In this document: piece by piece, positions 1-28,601 of the stretch
How positions within the stretch are numbered: the first letter of the stretch is position 1
Layout: each line of letters starts with the position of its first letter
Source of the DNA: Labia minor
Lineage: Eukaryota; Arthropoda; Insecta; Dermaptera; Spongiphoridae
Assembly: GCA_963082975.1 (NCBI GenBank)
Contig: OY720344.1
Location: 69,406,546 to 69,470,545 of the forward strand
Direction: 5' to 3'
DNA length: 64,000 nt
Notes under the pieces: model-generated
Seen by the model: the letters and a program-made list of their open reading frames with translations, nothing else
What the model was told of the DNA's origin: nothing
Database searches by the model: none
Program-made: the position numbers and the translations under genes

Positions 1-438
1 TATTTTATTATTTTTTCTTTGTACAAATTTTTATTTTTTAGGATTATTTATTATTAATTACCCCTTTAAAAAAATTACAGTTGAAAAGAATAGAATATAT
101 TTATTATTTTTTTTTATTAATATTAGTTTTAAAATTAAATTATTCCATTACCCAATTACAAAAATTTTTTTTTTTTTTTGTTATTTATAATGTATAATGG
201 ATTAGAACATCATCAAATATTTTCTTTTTCAATAGATTAATTCATATTTCATTTTTTAATATTTCTTTTTATTTATTAATTAATTTATTATAATTATTTT
301 CAATGTAAATAATGTCCTTTGATTGTACTTTATTATTATAATCACACTAAAAATAAAATATAATAAAATGATACCTAATACCTATCATTTCTAAAAATAC
401 CAAGTGATAAAAAAAATTGATTCGTGTATCTTTTCTAG
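1..438 (+). other. MLCK intron, left edge
   Basis: AT-rich intron ending in the acceptor ttttctag before the first kinase exon. Nothing else seen. Confidence 0.7.
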
Positions 439-14876
<14,438 letters not shown>

Positions 14877-14888
14877 ATATTCCAGCAA

Positions 14889-14894
14889 AATAAA
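14889..14894 (+). promoter_or_regulatory. Polyadenylation signal after the first MLCK last exon
   Basis: AATAAA lies 13 bases after the TGA stop of exon 14054-14876. It is consistent with that exon being a true 3' terminal exon with a very short 3' UTR. Confidence 0.5.
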
Positions 14895-16533
14895 AACCTA
14901 AAATGAATCAATCATCAAGAAGTTTCTCTTAATTTTAAAAAAACATGAATATCATCTCAAATTGAGACTCTATAATCGTGTTTATAAATCAAACTTAACA
15001 ATTTCCTGTTCCATCACCTCAATCTTTTTAAATATTTATAAATTAAAAAATAAAAATAAAATATCAATCATTAAAATAATTTTAAAATATTTGTCATTTA
15101 AATCTCTATTATTATTGAAATCAAATTATTATAAATATTATTATTTAATAGGAATAATTATGAAGATATAATATTGAAACTAAATTTACAAATAAAACAA
15201 AATTTGTCAATTTCAAAATAATTTTAACACATAAATATAAATTTTTCTAGATTGGAAATTTTTTGTTAGTTTATTATATAATAACAAACAAAACTGATAA
15301 AAAATATCTAACAAAAAATTTAATGATATATTGATTGATAGATAAGTTGAAAGAGAAATAAAAAAATATGGAAATAATTATTAAATTATTGATTATAATG
15401 AAATCAATAAAATTATTATCAAAATATATCAAATAAAAATAAAATAAAATAAAATGAAGAAAAAAATTAAATTAATAAATTATTTAATGTTATTAATGTA
15501 ATCAATTTATTAATTTTTATTTTTTAAATGAAATTTGAGATTTTTAATCGTTTTTCAAAAAAAGAAAAATGAAAATAATACATATTTTATTATCATCTAA
15601 TTTGTATAATATTTTTAATTAAAATATAATAATTTATATATTATTATAATTATAATGATTTATGGAATTTATGAAATATAAAGTAATTTTAATCAAAATT
15701 TAATTGTACAATTTTTTATTTTCTTATTTAAATGTATATTTTTCCTACTTGGAGTAATTAAATCTATATTAATAAAATTTTAATATTCTAAACGGTTATT
15801 TTTTTATTTATCTAATTTCTAAATATATTTTTATAATATAAGAAATAATTGAATAAAATTAGCTCTTTCTGCTAAATTTACCTAATATAGCTTTATTTAA
15901 ACGTTTAATTTTTAGCATAAAGTGTTTTTTTTATTGTTTATTTATTTCTTATAAGTAAATAAAAATAATATAATTTTATTGGATATACATTTAATTGATC
16001 TACTTAAATATTATGTATAATTTAATTATATAGTATTTTATGAATGAAATGAATGCATAAATGTATTGCTCGCTAGCTATAAAAAAATGTTAATAATATA
16101 AATTATTTATATTTGTTTTATAATTATTATAAAAAATTTGTAAATATTTATAGATAATATTAAAAATGAATTTCTATTAAAAATTTTATATTTTTATGAT
16201 TATTTATTTATAAAATTACTCTCTTGTTTTGGGAAAATTCAGAAACCTCACATTTCGAAAATCAATATTTTTATTATTATTAATTATTACTATTTTAATA
16301 TACAATATAGTATATATTTATTCTTTACAATATATTTTAACAAAATTATTTGTTAAGTCAGCAGAAATTTACCTATTTTCTTATTTTTGCTACAAAACAA
16401 AAAAAAATTGATTGAACTTACTCATATCGAAATGTTTTATCATATATAAAGAGTAACTTTTCATATATTGTGTTTATGTATATATTATTTATTTATTTAA
16501 AATGACTTAAATATAAAAGTTATAATAATCTAC
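14895..16533 (+). other. Sequence between the two MLCK last exons, left part
   Basis: AT-rich, with no recognised feature before the SINE. 16789-17461, after the SINE, is also empty up to the acceptor. Confidence 0.6.
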
Positions 16534-16777
16534 TTCTTCTTAAGTTTGGCTATCATCATGACTAGGATAGCCTTAGATAATTTTTCTTGTGGATATGTTA
16601 ATGCGGTGGTTTCCCGTTGCCTTCCGCATGTATAGAACCAGGAACTGATAGTTCCTGGAGCCGGAGGAAGCTGATGTTAAATTGAATTTTATTAGAAAAA
16701 TTTGTTCTTAGTTGGAATCGAACGCCGACTTCTTGTGTAGAAAATTGCTATGCTACACTCTCGGCTAGCTGCCTCCT
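16534..16777 (-). mobile_element. tRNA-derived SINE
   Basis: The perfect 11-bp duplication TAATAATCTAC (16523-16533 and 16778-16788) bounds it. On the minus strand the head has an A-box-like TAGCCGAGAGTG and a B-box GCGTTCGATTCC. The body carries GAAGGCAACGGGAAACCACC, a block I recall from insect SINEs, and the tail is GAA-rich (TTAAGAAGAA). It lies between the two MLCK last exons. Confidence 0.85.
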
Positions 16778-17461
16778 TAATAATCTACAAATACTTTAAT
16801 TTATGATAAAAATATATTTTTTTAAAAACAATATTATAATTTCTTGGAAAAACTGAAAAACTCAAATTTATGAAAAATGTTCATTTTGAGTAAGTGGTTA
16901 GACTTCGAATATTCATTAAGATTTTATTAAAAAAAAAATAAATATATATAATTTTACTTTTTGGTTGAAGACACTTGAGGTAAGACTAAAAAAATTAGCA
17001 TCTATATATTTGAAAGATCTCAATCCCTGTTGGAAACTACATTAGAATGACCTTTTACAAGCTTTTGAAAAATGATTTATTTTATAAAAATACAAAAAAA
17101 ACATGTATTTTCCCAAATTTTTTTCTGAATTGTGTAAATTTGTATATTATAATATTATTATAATTTTGTTTTTATAAATTAAAGCTTATATTGTTCCTTA
17201 CTATCTTTTTTATCTACATTTTGTAAGTATTCATTTTTTAATATATATTTTACTCTTTTAAATATTTTTAAAAATCCCAATTCATATTTCAAATATATAA
17301 TAAATTCAAATATTCAATAATATAATTAAAATTGAATATAAAATATAATTAAATTATTTATTGATTGATTTAATTTTAAAATTTAAAATATTATTAAAAA
17401 TGATTTATTTTATTGAAATGATTATCATAGATAGTTAATAATAAATGAGTTCTGATTACAG

Positions 17462-17633
17462 CGCCCGAATGGCTGGGTCCCAATGTCTTCACCATCGCTG
17501 GTTAAACACTGGTTCTCTTGTCCCCCGACCACATTCAAAAGTTAAACTTAAACGATATGTGATCAAGAAAAGATGGTTACGTATAGTTAATACGATAATT
17601 GCCCTTCGAAGAATGGGTGCTGAACTTAATTAA
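17462..17633 (+). CDS. Strn-Mlck: Alternative last exon of the MLCK gene with calmodulin-binding helix
   Basis: After an acceptor (tctgattacag) the exon reads 56 residues to TAA. Its first base completes the same split codon (GA|C) left by the donor at 11625, so it can replace exon 14054-14876 without changing frame. It starts ARMAGSQCLHHRWL, homologous in position to ARLGARACLTQPWL of the other exon (last helix of the kinase lobe). It then has a basic segment (VKLKRYVIKKRW) and WLRIVNTIIALRRM. In this helix W1, V5, I8 and M14 fit the 1-5-8-14 calmodulin-binding pattern of MLCKs. The protein ends soon after, at GAELN. This isoform should be autoinhibited and Ca2+/calmodulin-activated. Its codons are more AT-rich at third positions than the upstream kinase exons. 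Alternative splicing is inferred from phase and homology; no transcript was seen. Confidence 0.85.
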
Positions 17634-17747
17634 AAAAAAACATACAAGTCAACTTACACAATACATATACATACAATACATTCATATTTTAATTTGAGTG
17701 TTTTTTTTATTTTCATTTCATAAATATCTGTTTATATCTGTTTTATA

Positions 17748-17753
17748 AATAAA
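17748..17753 (+). promoter_or_regulatory. Possible polyadenylation signal after the calmodulin-binding last exon
   Basis: AATAAA about 115 bases after the TAA at 17633. In such AT-rich DNA this hexamer is common, so the support is modest. Confidence 0.3.
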
Positions 17754-19790
17754 TTAATATATAATCGTATTTTATTTAAACTAATTATATTAAGAAGTTG
17801 CATTTCATTTTAATCCATAAAATTTAAATAAAAAAAATTCTATAAAAGGAAAAATGTATAAATTTCAATTAAATCTAAAATTTACTTATAAATATTTATT
17901 TATAAAGAATGTTTCTTATTAATAAAATATTTTCTAATTCAATAATTTTTCGTTTAATTAAGATCTGTTTCATTATTTCAATTTGAGGTAAAAAATAATT
18001 CCATAAATATATTTTTAAATTTCAATATCTTTTCTCTCATTTTTTAAGTAAAGATAAATAGAAATTCTTTAAATAATTCATAAATAACAAAATAAATTAT
18101 TAAAATTGGAAAAATAATTTAATTAATATTTTTTGCTTGAAATAAAACAAATAAAAACGGTAAAAGATTCAGATAAAAAGGTTAAAAAAATTATTTTGTC
18201 AACATTTAATAATAAATTAAAATTTAATTAACAATCTTCCTATTTTTTACAATGAATTACAATATATATTTTATTTAAGATATAAAATTAGTATAAGATT
18301 TATAATTTAGATATAGTCAGCCACAAAAATTCTATATATTACTATCACCAGGATTCTTTAAGCATTTCAGTTAAAGATGAGCAAATGATGCTGAAAGGGC
18401 AAGAAGTTCAGCTCTTTTTAATTCAATTATCTAGTTTCTATATATTTCTTTGATAAATCCATTAATCAAGTGAACTAGAGCTACTCCTAGAGAAATATTA
18501 TGTTTTGTAATTTTATTATAAAAATAGAATCTTTTATTAGGCAAAAATCGATTAAAATATCAAAACATACATTGTTAAGTATAAGAAAAAATACAATTTG
18601 GACTTATATATATAAATATGTATAAATATTTTAGTAATTTATTCAATAAACTTATTGAATCATTTATTAATTTTTTTGATTTAAATATAGGAAAATTAGT
18701 TATTCATTTGTTAAATAACAAGAAAAACAATAATAATAATAAAAAAATCTATTTGAATGAATTGAAAGATTTTTCATCATTTTCCATTTAAATTATTTGA
18801 AAATATTTAATATTTTCAATTAAGATCATTATCAATTCAAATTGAATCATAATGAGGGATAATTGAGCTTAATGCCACTTTTAATCGAAAAGTGGCATTA
18901 AGTTCAATTATCCCTTTTTATCAATTTGATGAAACATGTAATCCTGCAGATCGATTCTTATTTATTAGTTATATAAAATAAAATTTTATTATAGTTAAAT
19001 GATCTAACTGATTTAAAAAACAAATCAGTATTTTTAAAAATATTTTGAATCTCGGAATATCATTTTAAATAAAAAACCTTTCAATTCATATTTTTCTAAA
19101 ATTTAATATTAAATTAAAATTAACCCATTTTAGTGCATTGCTAATTAATCAAGAATTAGATAATTGTGAAAATCATGGTTAATGATAGCTAAATATGACA
19201 ATTGACAAAATTTTATTGATGATTAACAAGTAGAAATCATCTTATAATACCCAGATTATAGAATAATTATATTTAAAAGTTTAAACAGTGATGCACTGTT
19301 TTATTTGGCTTGGTTAGGAAAATTTTTTCTTATAAAAATTATAATTAATATTAATCTTTGTAAATATATTAATTCTTTTTTTTTATTATTTTATTATTTC
19401 TCAATTTATGAAATAACATTTACTAAACAAAATTTTCATATATAAAACATTCCACTTGTTTTAAGAAATAAATGATATTATAAGTGAAAAAAATATCAAA
19501 GTCAAAAATGAATAAAAGGACGGCATGTAAAAAATGATTTAAGAATATAAAATTGAATTAAGTTTTAGAATTTTTTTTCTGAGAACAGCCAGAAATATTA
19601 TTGTTAAGTCAATGAACAAGTGCAGCTAGATTTAGTAAGCTATTTTTAGCTCACTATTAGATCAAAAAGCTAAGAGTAGCAATAGGACAAATTCAAAAAT
19701 AATGGAATAGTTAAAAAATACAATATTATAACATATCATATATCATCCATTATTATGTTATTTAATTGCTCTTTGGTTTCCATCTCAGCT
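17754..19790. other. Convergent intergenic region, MLCK to FHIP
   Basis: AT-rich. Only the 28-bp stem hairpin at 18855 stands out. No clear AATAAA was found close to the FHIP stop. Confidence 0.6.
18855..18915. repeat. 28-bp stem hairpin with 5-base loop
   Basis: Arms 18855-18882 and 18888-18915 (AGGGATAATTGAGCTTAATG...) pair over 28 bases with one G-T position, which is a G-U pair in RNA of the + strand. It lies between the convergent ends of MLCK and FHIP. Either a minimal foldback element or a small hairpin RNA. Confidence 0.75.
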
Positions 19791-22700
19791 TTACCATAAA
19801 TCATGATCATCTAATGAACCAAAAACAGCATGTTCTTGTGTTATTGCTGCTAACTCTTTTAACCATTCGTCCAAAAGTACGGCACACATAGCTATGTGCG
19901 TCAACTCTACAGAGGCTTCAGAAGTTGTGCTTGAACTTCGAAATCGGTTAACAAATCTGTAAAAATAATAATAATGTAATAATAAATTAAATTGAAACAA
20001 ACAAAACAATTTTTTTTATTATATAATTTAATTTTTTTTTATTTTTATTTTTGAAAAAATTATTATTTACAAATAATCAAAATAGCTTAAGATTGAAATG
20101 ATAAAATGGGAATTTAAATGTTATTAAATAATATAAATAAAAGATAGGGGTGTTCATTATAAATAAGCTTATAAAAATGAATATTTACCTATAACCCAGA
20201 CTATCTGGGCCAAGACTTTCAAGGCGTGAAGGTTGTTCTCGCGGTTGGCGAATGCCGCCAGCAGCCATTCCCAACATTGAAGATAATCTAGAGGTCAAAC
20301 TTCTACGTTTCGAATCTCCTAGAAAAAAAAAATTAAAATGATTTTTAAGTATCCTAATGTATTCGAAAAAATTATAAATTTATTATATTATTATTATGAG
20401 ATATACCTCTTGAAAAAGGATCTGAAGGAGCCACCGATGCCCTTCTTTCTGGTGGTTGTGAAATTCCACTGGAAGTACCACTTACAGAACTCTCTAAAGC
20501 TAATTTTCGTGCATTGGCTAATCTAGTTTCACGCCCGACAAGAAATTCTTGTGCTACTGATATAACTTCTGGAGCTATTTCTCGATGTCGCGAAAGGTGA
20601 GAATCAATTCTGTGTTTTAAAGAACTTAACACCTAAAGAAAAAAAAAATTAATAAAATAGTTTAATAAAAAACATATGCACAAATTATTAATTAACTATT
20701 GTATATTTCTATTTTTATTTTAAAATAAAATAATATAATTTTTTAAAACTAATCTTTAAAAAAAATGAATATCTATAACTAAAGTATCTAAAACAAAACT
20801 GTTTTATGATAATTTGATAATAATAAAATTATACAACAAATAACAAATTATAATAGATTAAAAAGATATATACCTGAAAAAGTGAACGAATGCTTGGTTG
20901 GAAGACCAGAGAATGGTTGAGCAAGAAAGAATGAAGAAGGGGATGGGGGAATACTGCCAAACGTGATATAAGTCCAGTTAAATGTAGATTAATATAAAAA
21001 GAATTTGATAAAAGTGATTCAAGTTTTCTTAAAATGGTATCCAAAAAAGGTCCAATATTCGGCGTCGCATTAAATATATCTAAATAGGTGGGGTTATTAT
21101 TAGATTTTTTTGGAATACCTGGGTTCTCCCCAACATTTGTATCGAGAGATGGTTTTGAAACATCAATATTTATTTTGGCTAAATTAGAATCTGGATTTGA
21201 ATCTTGTGAATTCATCGTTTTAAGTAAATTGGAATCGGAGACTAGCGGGACGATTTTAACAGAGTTTGATACATTTAAAGGATCTGTTAAAGGTTGGGCG
21301 GAGTCTGTCAGGACGGTTTGGGCGGTGGTAATTTTAATTGAATTCAAAGGATTATCTGATGTTGATTGGGTGGGAGTTTCTGCAGGTGGTTCACTGGATT
21401 CTCGAGGAGGTTGAATTCCATCATATGGCCATGACCACCCGCGACATGCCTCAGAACATCGACGAATTCGTCGTCTTGCATCACATAAATAGGCATGAAA
21501 ATTGCCATATAGACTTTCCCCTGGTTTAAAACCATATAATCCATTGGATGGTAATGAAATAGGGCCACTAATAAAGAAAAAATACAAAAAAATTAAATTT
21601 TCATCAAATGTATATCTTTTTGATATATAAATTATCTTTTTAAAATTAATTCAAGGAAATTACCTATTATCATAGAAAGTTGAAGATGATCTGGGTCTAA
21701 TAGGTTGACCAATTGCAAAAACTGGAAGTGAAGGACTAGGAGAGATAAAAGTTTGTGTAGATGGGGGAAGAGACCATCCTGAAGCAAGACTGAGTAATTT
21801 AGACGCTGAACGGCAATATGGTTCCAGATCTCCAATTCGCCTTCGTTGACTTAACATCACATGAGTACATGGTACCAGATAACGTAGCACCAATTCAAGC
21901 ATTACATCCTCACAATTAAGGTCTACTAAAGTCTCGAATAATGCGAGAGTCACCAAGCAGAGCTAAAACATAAATAGATTTTTTTATTAACACAAATTAC
22001 AAGAATTATTTATTATAAGAAGAATTATACAATAATTATATATTTTTGCAAATTACAATATTAAAACAGAAATAAAAAAAAAATTTAAAGTTAATTTCTA
22101 AAGTTACCCTCGTTTTTGAATGTATGCGGTTTATAAGAATATCTAAGATTCGCTCATTATCATAAGTATCTTGAAGAAGAAACCGCACGAAAGAATAAAG
22201 TAGTCCCGGCTCAGTTATGCTTCGAAGAAACAAGTCAATATATGCTGTGGCCGTAATCAGCTCGTCGGTGGTGCTCTATGAGAGAATAAATAAAATTTAA
22301 TTCTTTAAAAATATAAATATATATATACAACATAGTTTAAAAAAATGTATTTAATATTAGGAATTTGAAATGCAATTTAATATATTCATATATGTGCAAT
22401 GTATAAAAACAAATTATTTACTTAAATAATTAAAAATAAAAAAAAGTAAAAAAGCGATAATTGAATTAGGCAAATGAAATATGGATGATTGACAAGCAAA
22501 TTATTATTGCAAGAAAAGTCATTCAATTATTTTATTAAGCAATTTTGATTTTTTAAATTAAAACTAAAAAAAGCAAAAAAAAAATGAATAAATTGAAAAT
22601 AATTTCTCAATTTATAAAAATTAAGGTAATTTCCGATTCAGAAAGTTTCATCTATAAAAAAAATACTAAAATATAAAATTGAAACATTTTAAAAAATAGA

Positions 22701-25700
22701 ATAGAATAATGTTTGACACTTTTCCAATTGATTTTCTTATATAAGAAAGTGAGAATAATAAATAAAATAAATGGTATAAAGTGAGAAACAATGTGATTAT
22801 AGATTATATATATAAAATGCAATTCAAATTATTAACCTTTATTAATGAAAAAAAAAATATAAATTAATTATAAAATTAAAAGTTTACTCATTGAAGTATT
22901 TTCTCTTGATGCAAATCAAAATCCTGTATACATGCAAAAGCGACACAGCCAAGAAATAAACTGCAACCAAGATTATAGCTTAGTTTTGAGTGATTAGTGT
23001 TATCAGTTAAATTATATATCTTTTAATTTCCGCGAAAATGTGGGAACATGCTAATATTTTTTTATAATTATGCCCGGAATTTTCTCTGCAAGAAAATTGA
23101 ACATTCTAAACTAAATGGGTTTAGTATCTAATATACTAGATTTATTCTTTAAAAATACGAAAATAAAATAAAATTGGAATTGAGATAATTTAATTTTTAT
23201 AAAAAAGTCAAAGATAAAATATGAAAATTAATCAATTAATTAATTCAGAAAGATATATATACTATATAACTCACCTTCATTATAAATTTTTTATTACAAA
23301 AAATTCCTTGAAAGACAATTTCCGTGCGTAAAATATTCCGGCTTTGTTTCTGGGAATTTTAGTATGTTAATAATAATAATAATGAAAGATGGTTTATTTA
23401 GTGCCAACTATGATGATGGAAAATTAATAAAATATTGATTTTTTTTATATTAAAAATAATTTTTTTCTTTTTTTTCTTTTGTTTAAAACATTTAAAACAA
23501 AAATAAATAAAAAATATTAATAATGGGAGTCAACATCGAAGTTAAAGCAAGCTTAAAAAACCAGAACTCAGGTACTGACCGATTCTTCTGGCGAATCTAA
23601 GTGATCAACACTTTTTCCGACAGAGTCCTAGCGGGAGCCAACACCGGCAACACGATAGCGACAAGAGTTAGACCACACCTCGAGGACAGAAAACAATACA
23701 ATTACACAAGTACGAAACAGACTTATTGACACGTGACATGTAGATTTTTGGAAGTTTATTTGTGAAGATGAAACTTGAATTCATGTGCCAAATAAAAAAT
23801 AAGCTCGCATTCAAGCTTAAAGTCTAGCTTAGCATAAAGAAACTAACGTAAATGAAATTATAAGCCGAGAAGATCTTATTTTTTAGACAATAAAAAAAAC
23901 AAGAAAAAAACTTAAAACAAATTTGAATTAAATAAATATTTAGAAAAAACGACTAATAAAAATATATTTTCATTATATAATATACTTTTTTATTTTTATT
24001 ATAAATTAAGTACTAATCGGCTTATAAAGAATAAAATCTGAAAAAAAACATGCTGATTGAGATAGGGTCAGATGGAGGCACCTGTAGAAGGGCTGGACCC
24101 ATTACGGGAACCAAGAATCCCTGATATAGAAACTCAAGCATTTGTTTTCTAACATTCGTGTGAGCCACTTGAACAACAGCATTGCAAAATTCAAGTGAAT
24201 TCATGAACATGGTCAATTCAGGAATTTCGTTGATATCATCCGGTGTCAATCTGTGCCAATCTTCAGTCTCAATCGTCAATTTTCTTGGTAAAACTGAATA
24301 AAGTCCACTCAAACCTGTTGCTAAAACCTAATCAAACAAAATTTAATTGATTTATTTTAAACAAAAAGATTAAAACTTTATTTCAATTATATAAATAAAC
24401 TTACTGGGCAAACATTTGAATGATCTGTGATAAAATTTCCTACATTTTGATTCTTTTTGGAAAGAGAAATGCAAAGAAGAAGAGCATCCCGTGCTTGTTG
24501 ACCTATTCCTCCTTCTCGATGAACAAAAGGAATAAGAAGGGTGAAAATAATAAATCTGCAAATGAAAATAAATATAAATTATTATTCTAGATAAACAAAA
24601 TTTCGAACAAGATAACATTATATTATTAATTTTATATATAATTATATAAAACACACAACTTACTGTGCCGGTGTTCCATCCGATGAATTACAGAAAAAAA
24701 AATCTAAAAGTTCTATGTTTTGCATTAAAGAAACACAAAGTTGGTTGAGTAAAACAACTAAACGTTTTTCAATTTCATGTGGGAAACATTCACCAGAACA
24801 TGAGGTAAGAAGTCTTAATAATGGTCGTACAAACGGTTCATGCACTAATAATTGGTGTCGAGAATTGCTTACCAAAAGTTCATATAATTTAATTTGTTCT
24901 AAAAGTATGGCATTTCCGAATCTGTAAATAATTTAAAAAAAAATTTATTAAAATGAATTGAAATAATACATTCTAGAAAATACTGAAAAGATCATAGCAA
25001 GAAAAATAAAGATACAAGTAATATAAAAAAAGAATTAAAATCAAATCCTACTTAAAACTGCTAAATTTAAACTATTAAAAATTATTTGAAAATCAAATAA
25101 AAAATTCTAAGCTTCAGCGAAATTAGATCAGAAGGCATGAATTTTCTAAACCAATGTAAAGTTTAAAAAAATGAATTTGCACTTGAGTGAATGAATAAAA
25201 AGTAGTAGTAACTATTGCAAAATATTTACATTCAATCATCATCAAATCCATTTTTTCCTCAATTTCGTTATCAAATAAGAAATATTTTTTATAATTTTAA
25301 TTTTATTTATTAATTTTTTTTAGGAAGCCTATCCAATTATTAGCTTCTCCCTAATCCCATATAATATAACTTGTCAAATTTTATTCGAGTAAAACACCAG
25401 AAATTTACATTACTAAAAAAATAAGAATTGTTTTAACATGGACAAAGTTCAATAATAAAAATGTCAGATACACCAAAAAAATGATATTTTTTACTGCATG
25501 TAAAACATTATACTGATTATCAAGCTACAATTACATATATATATATATAAAAAATTAAATGTCAAATTAAAAATCAAATGACTTTTTTTCATAATTAAAA
25601 AATTTCAAGAAATTATGTTCAGAAACAGATAGACCCCCCATAGCAGTTTTATTTTAATGACCTCAATTTAAAATTTATTCTCATTATTATTTATAATTCT

Positions 25701-26147
25701 TATAGATATTAATTATCATATGTTAACATAATAATTTATTTTCTTATTATACCTTCCAGTTTGAAGATTCCATGAAAAAAGTTGATCAAGTAGATTTTCA
25801 CTTAAAAGATGTTCCAAGCACGGCCAAGAATTTTGCCCGGAGTCGTTGGAAACAGAATTTCGCAATTCTAAAAGTAATAAAGTAACCATTTGATCCAAAT
25901 GATTGACCACACCCAAAACATCATCTTGTTGTGCATAATGACCAGGGACCTAAAAATATTCAGTCATTTACATGAAAACTTAATAATAAATCACTTGAAA
26001 TACCTGGGTGCGAACAATGATTTCATAAATCTGTTGCCAATGTTTTCGAAAACTTTCATAACAAGCAGTTGGATCACATTCTTTTGGGGGCGAAGATGAG
26101 GGTCTTCGTAGACTCTCTCTTAATGGTGTGTTTCTCAGCCAATTCAT
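19791..26147 (-). CDS. FHIP1: FHIP1/FAM160A-type FTS- and Hook-interacting protein, complete
   Basis: Eleven exons in phase: 26147-26004, 25949-25753, 24921-24664, 24555-24405, 24327-24082, 22275-22108, 21962-21664, 21567-20874, 20632-20407, 20318-20189 and 19956-19791 (TAA). They total 892 residues. Family hallmarks: start MNWLRNTPLRESLRR, then DPTACYESFRKHWQQIYEII; LYELLVSNSRHQLLVHEPF; KRLVVLLNQLCVSLMQNIEL; LLIPFVHREGGIGQQARDAL; and a conserved C-terminal part (GPFLDTILRKLESLLSN, LTGLISRLAVFPHPLLHSFL). FHIP proteins join FTS and Hook in the FHF complex, which links cargo such as endosomes to dynein. A Ser/Thr/Asn-rich low-complexity stretch about 130 residues long lies in exon 8 between the two conserved parts, as in relatives. 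Introns are mostly 60-900 bases; intron 5 is 1.8 kb. No broken exon was seen. The start was chosen because the conserved MNWL motif begins there. Confidence 0.93.
22276..24081 (-). other. FHIP intron 5
   Basis: The longest FHIP intron. Apart from the GC-rich island at 23.5 kb it is AT-rich with no recognised feature. Intron 2 (24922-25752) is likewise plain. Confidence 0.6.
23525..23735. other. Unclassified GC-rich island in FHIP intron 5
   Basis: Contrasts with the surrounding AT-rich intron: GAGTCCTAGCGGGAGCCAAC and CACACCTCGAGGACAG. No splice-flanked frame fits the FHIP reading frame. Probably an old repeat or a non-coding element. Confidence 0.3.
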
Positions 26148-28601
26148 GTTCCCACACTAACATGAAGAATTTAATGAAAAACTCCTTGAGAAATGAAAAC
26201 AATAATAAGTTAAAACGAACGCTTTTTAACGCCTACACATAATTACAAATTAACAAGTTAGAAACACATTATCAATATAAAATTTTTTTTATAAATAAGT
26301 AATGAAATTCTAAGAAATACCTGTAATTTATAAAATGAAAATAATAATCTATATGCAAATCTTCAAATGGACATTTGGTAATATATGTCATTTTTATAAA
26401 AGGGTTTATGAAGCAATAGATAAATTAGAAATAATTTACACAAAACAAGTGAATGACATAGTAATATTTAAATAAATCAAAATGATTAATCTTAGATAAC
26501 ATATCTATAATATTTACATTTCTCTCTATCAAAAAATGTGGATGCATTCCATTAGGAGTCTGCATAACAAATCAATGCATATTACGCGCTATATATGAAT
26601 TATAAATATTTATAAAAAAATATTATTTTTATATAAGTCAATTATTTTATATTAGTTTTTCAAATAATTTTTTAATATTTTCACATTTTCTCTCTAATTT
26701 TCAGTTTTTTTTAAATTTTTATGTTTAAATAATATTTAAGGATTTTTCATTGAATATTTTGCAATTGAGCAGATCTACATTTTTATTATATTAATTTGTT
26801 ATTAAAAATTTGGTCTATAAGATTGATTTTCAGCTCCAATTTTCAATATAGATATATTGTTCAGGAAAACAAATTAGGAAACGATCATTTTTATAATAGG
26901 CCAAGCCCCCAGTCACCCCAGTGGGTTACAATAAAGATGTAGGTAGATATAAAAGTGTGAGAGGATAGAAATTGATGGAAGCGGCCTAGGATAAAAAATT
27001 ATGCTTGTAGTACTTAATAAATTTCAAGTTCAAAACAGAGGCGTCATTTGGAAACTAACATTTTTAAATTTTATAACGAATAAAATAAAATGAATAAAAA
27101 ATAAAATACGTCCTTCTCAACTTTTATGATTTTTTTTTTAATTTTTTATTATTCTGATTAAAGTATTAAAAATGATGATAGATTCTAGTTTGTTACTACA
27201 AATTAATTTTTTGGTAATTGAAGAAAAAAGTTTGCCCCAACCCCAAGTGCAATCTGAAATGACGCCACTGGTTCAAAAGCACCCCATTGAATCTTTATAT
27301 AGAGATTGTCTGTAGTTTAGAATGTGGTTGGACTCCATATTGAGTATATCAAATAGAAAAAAATACTGCATTTTCAGAACTACCAATTAAATTTTAAAAC
27401 TAGTCTTAACAAAATATTTTTAAAAAAATATGAAATATTTTCTATATTTTCCATAACAGGTTTTGACATTCAATTTATCAAAAAATATATCTATAGTTCA
27501 CTTCTTTTAATAATTATGAATATTTTTTATAAAATATATTTTATAATCGTAAATCAAATATATATTTCAAAAATCAGTGTCAAATTTTTGCAAAAACTTT
27601 GTTGAATTGGTATTTTCAATAAATATACATAATAATTTTATACAACTAACAATCGATTTATTATTTTATTCACTTCTTGTTTGTAAGAATTTATTCAATT
27701 TATTAAATCTTATTCAATCGATACATCCTCCAAAAATTGCTTTTTACTTCTCGAACGTTATCTAAAGATCCTGATAAAATAGTAACATGATTAAGTTTTT
27801 TTATTTTTTTTATACTTTAAGATCTCAAGAATCTATTTCTGATTATTTTATCATCATGCCTGAGTATGGGTGTACATCCTTTCCAGACTTGGAATCTTTA
27901 AATCATAATAGACCAGAAATTATGATTTGCTCTTTTGAATACTTTATTTACTAGTTTTAAATTGTTTTGTATTTTAAACGAAAAAATAATTTCGATTACA
28001 AAAGTATAAAAGGCAATTATAAATAATTATATAAATATATATGTTAATATTCCAGATTTTAAATTTACTTAAATTGTACCAATAATATAAAGGTAATTTA
28101 TTGATTGAAAATATAAAATAAAAAGATTTAACCGTTGAAACATTTTAATATGTTAATTAAATTAAAATTAATCTTAAAATATATAATACTTATAAGACTA
28201 ATTCTCAATTAAAACACTTAATGAATTAGGTGCATCCTTAATAATATATATAATAATAAAGATAAAATTAAAACGAGGGCTTATATGATTGTATTGGTTT
28301 ATTATTATCATTATTTTTATCACTTATAAATTTTTACGATTTTCTAAATTTCCTTTAAACTTAGAATGGTGTATACAAAACCTAATCTTGGTTTTATTAA
28401 TAAAAAATTATTTATAAAGTAATCAAATAAATTTATAAATATTTAAAGATATATATAAATAGAAAATTAAATAAGAATAATATTCTATTTGATTAGAATA
28501 GTATATAAAAATGCATAAATATACAATAAAATATAACAAAAAAAAAAACTTTTTTGTACAAAAATATGAAACATTTGCTTATTCATTAAAAATTTTAAGG
28601 T
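26148..28601. other. FHIP-SPT2 intergenic region
   Basis: Should hold the FHIP promoter and 5' UTR, but no core promoter motif is convincing. It contains the hAT MITE at 27036 and a small unclassified GC-richer patch at 26898-26990. Confidence 0.5.
27036..27270. mobile_element. hAT MITE between FHIP and SPT2
   Basis: Ends CAGAGGCGTCATTT and, reversed, CAGTGGCGTCATTT. The target duplication GTTCAAAA (27028-27035 and 27271-27278) is perfect. 235 bp, AT-rich, no coding capacity. Confidence 0.88.

Noticed and set aside
20829-20873. FHIP exon 8 reading on past 20874
   Set aside because: A clear donor (CAG|GTATATAT) and the matching next exon at 20632 show the extra codons are intron.
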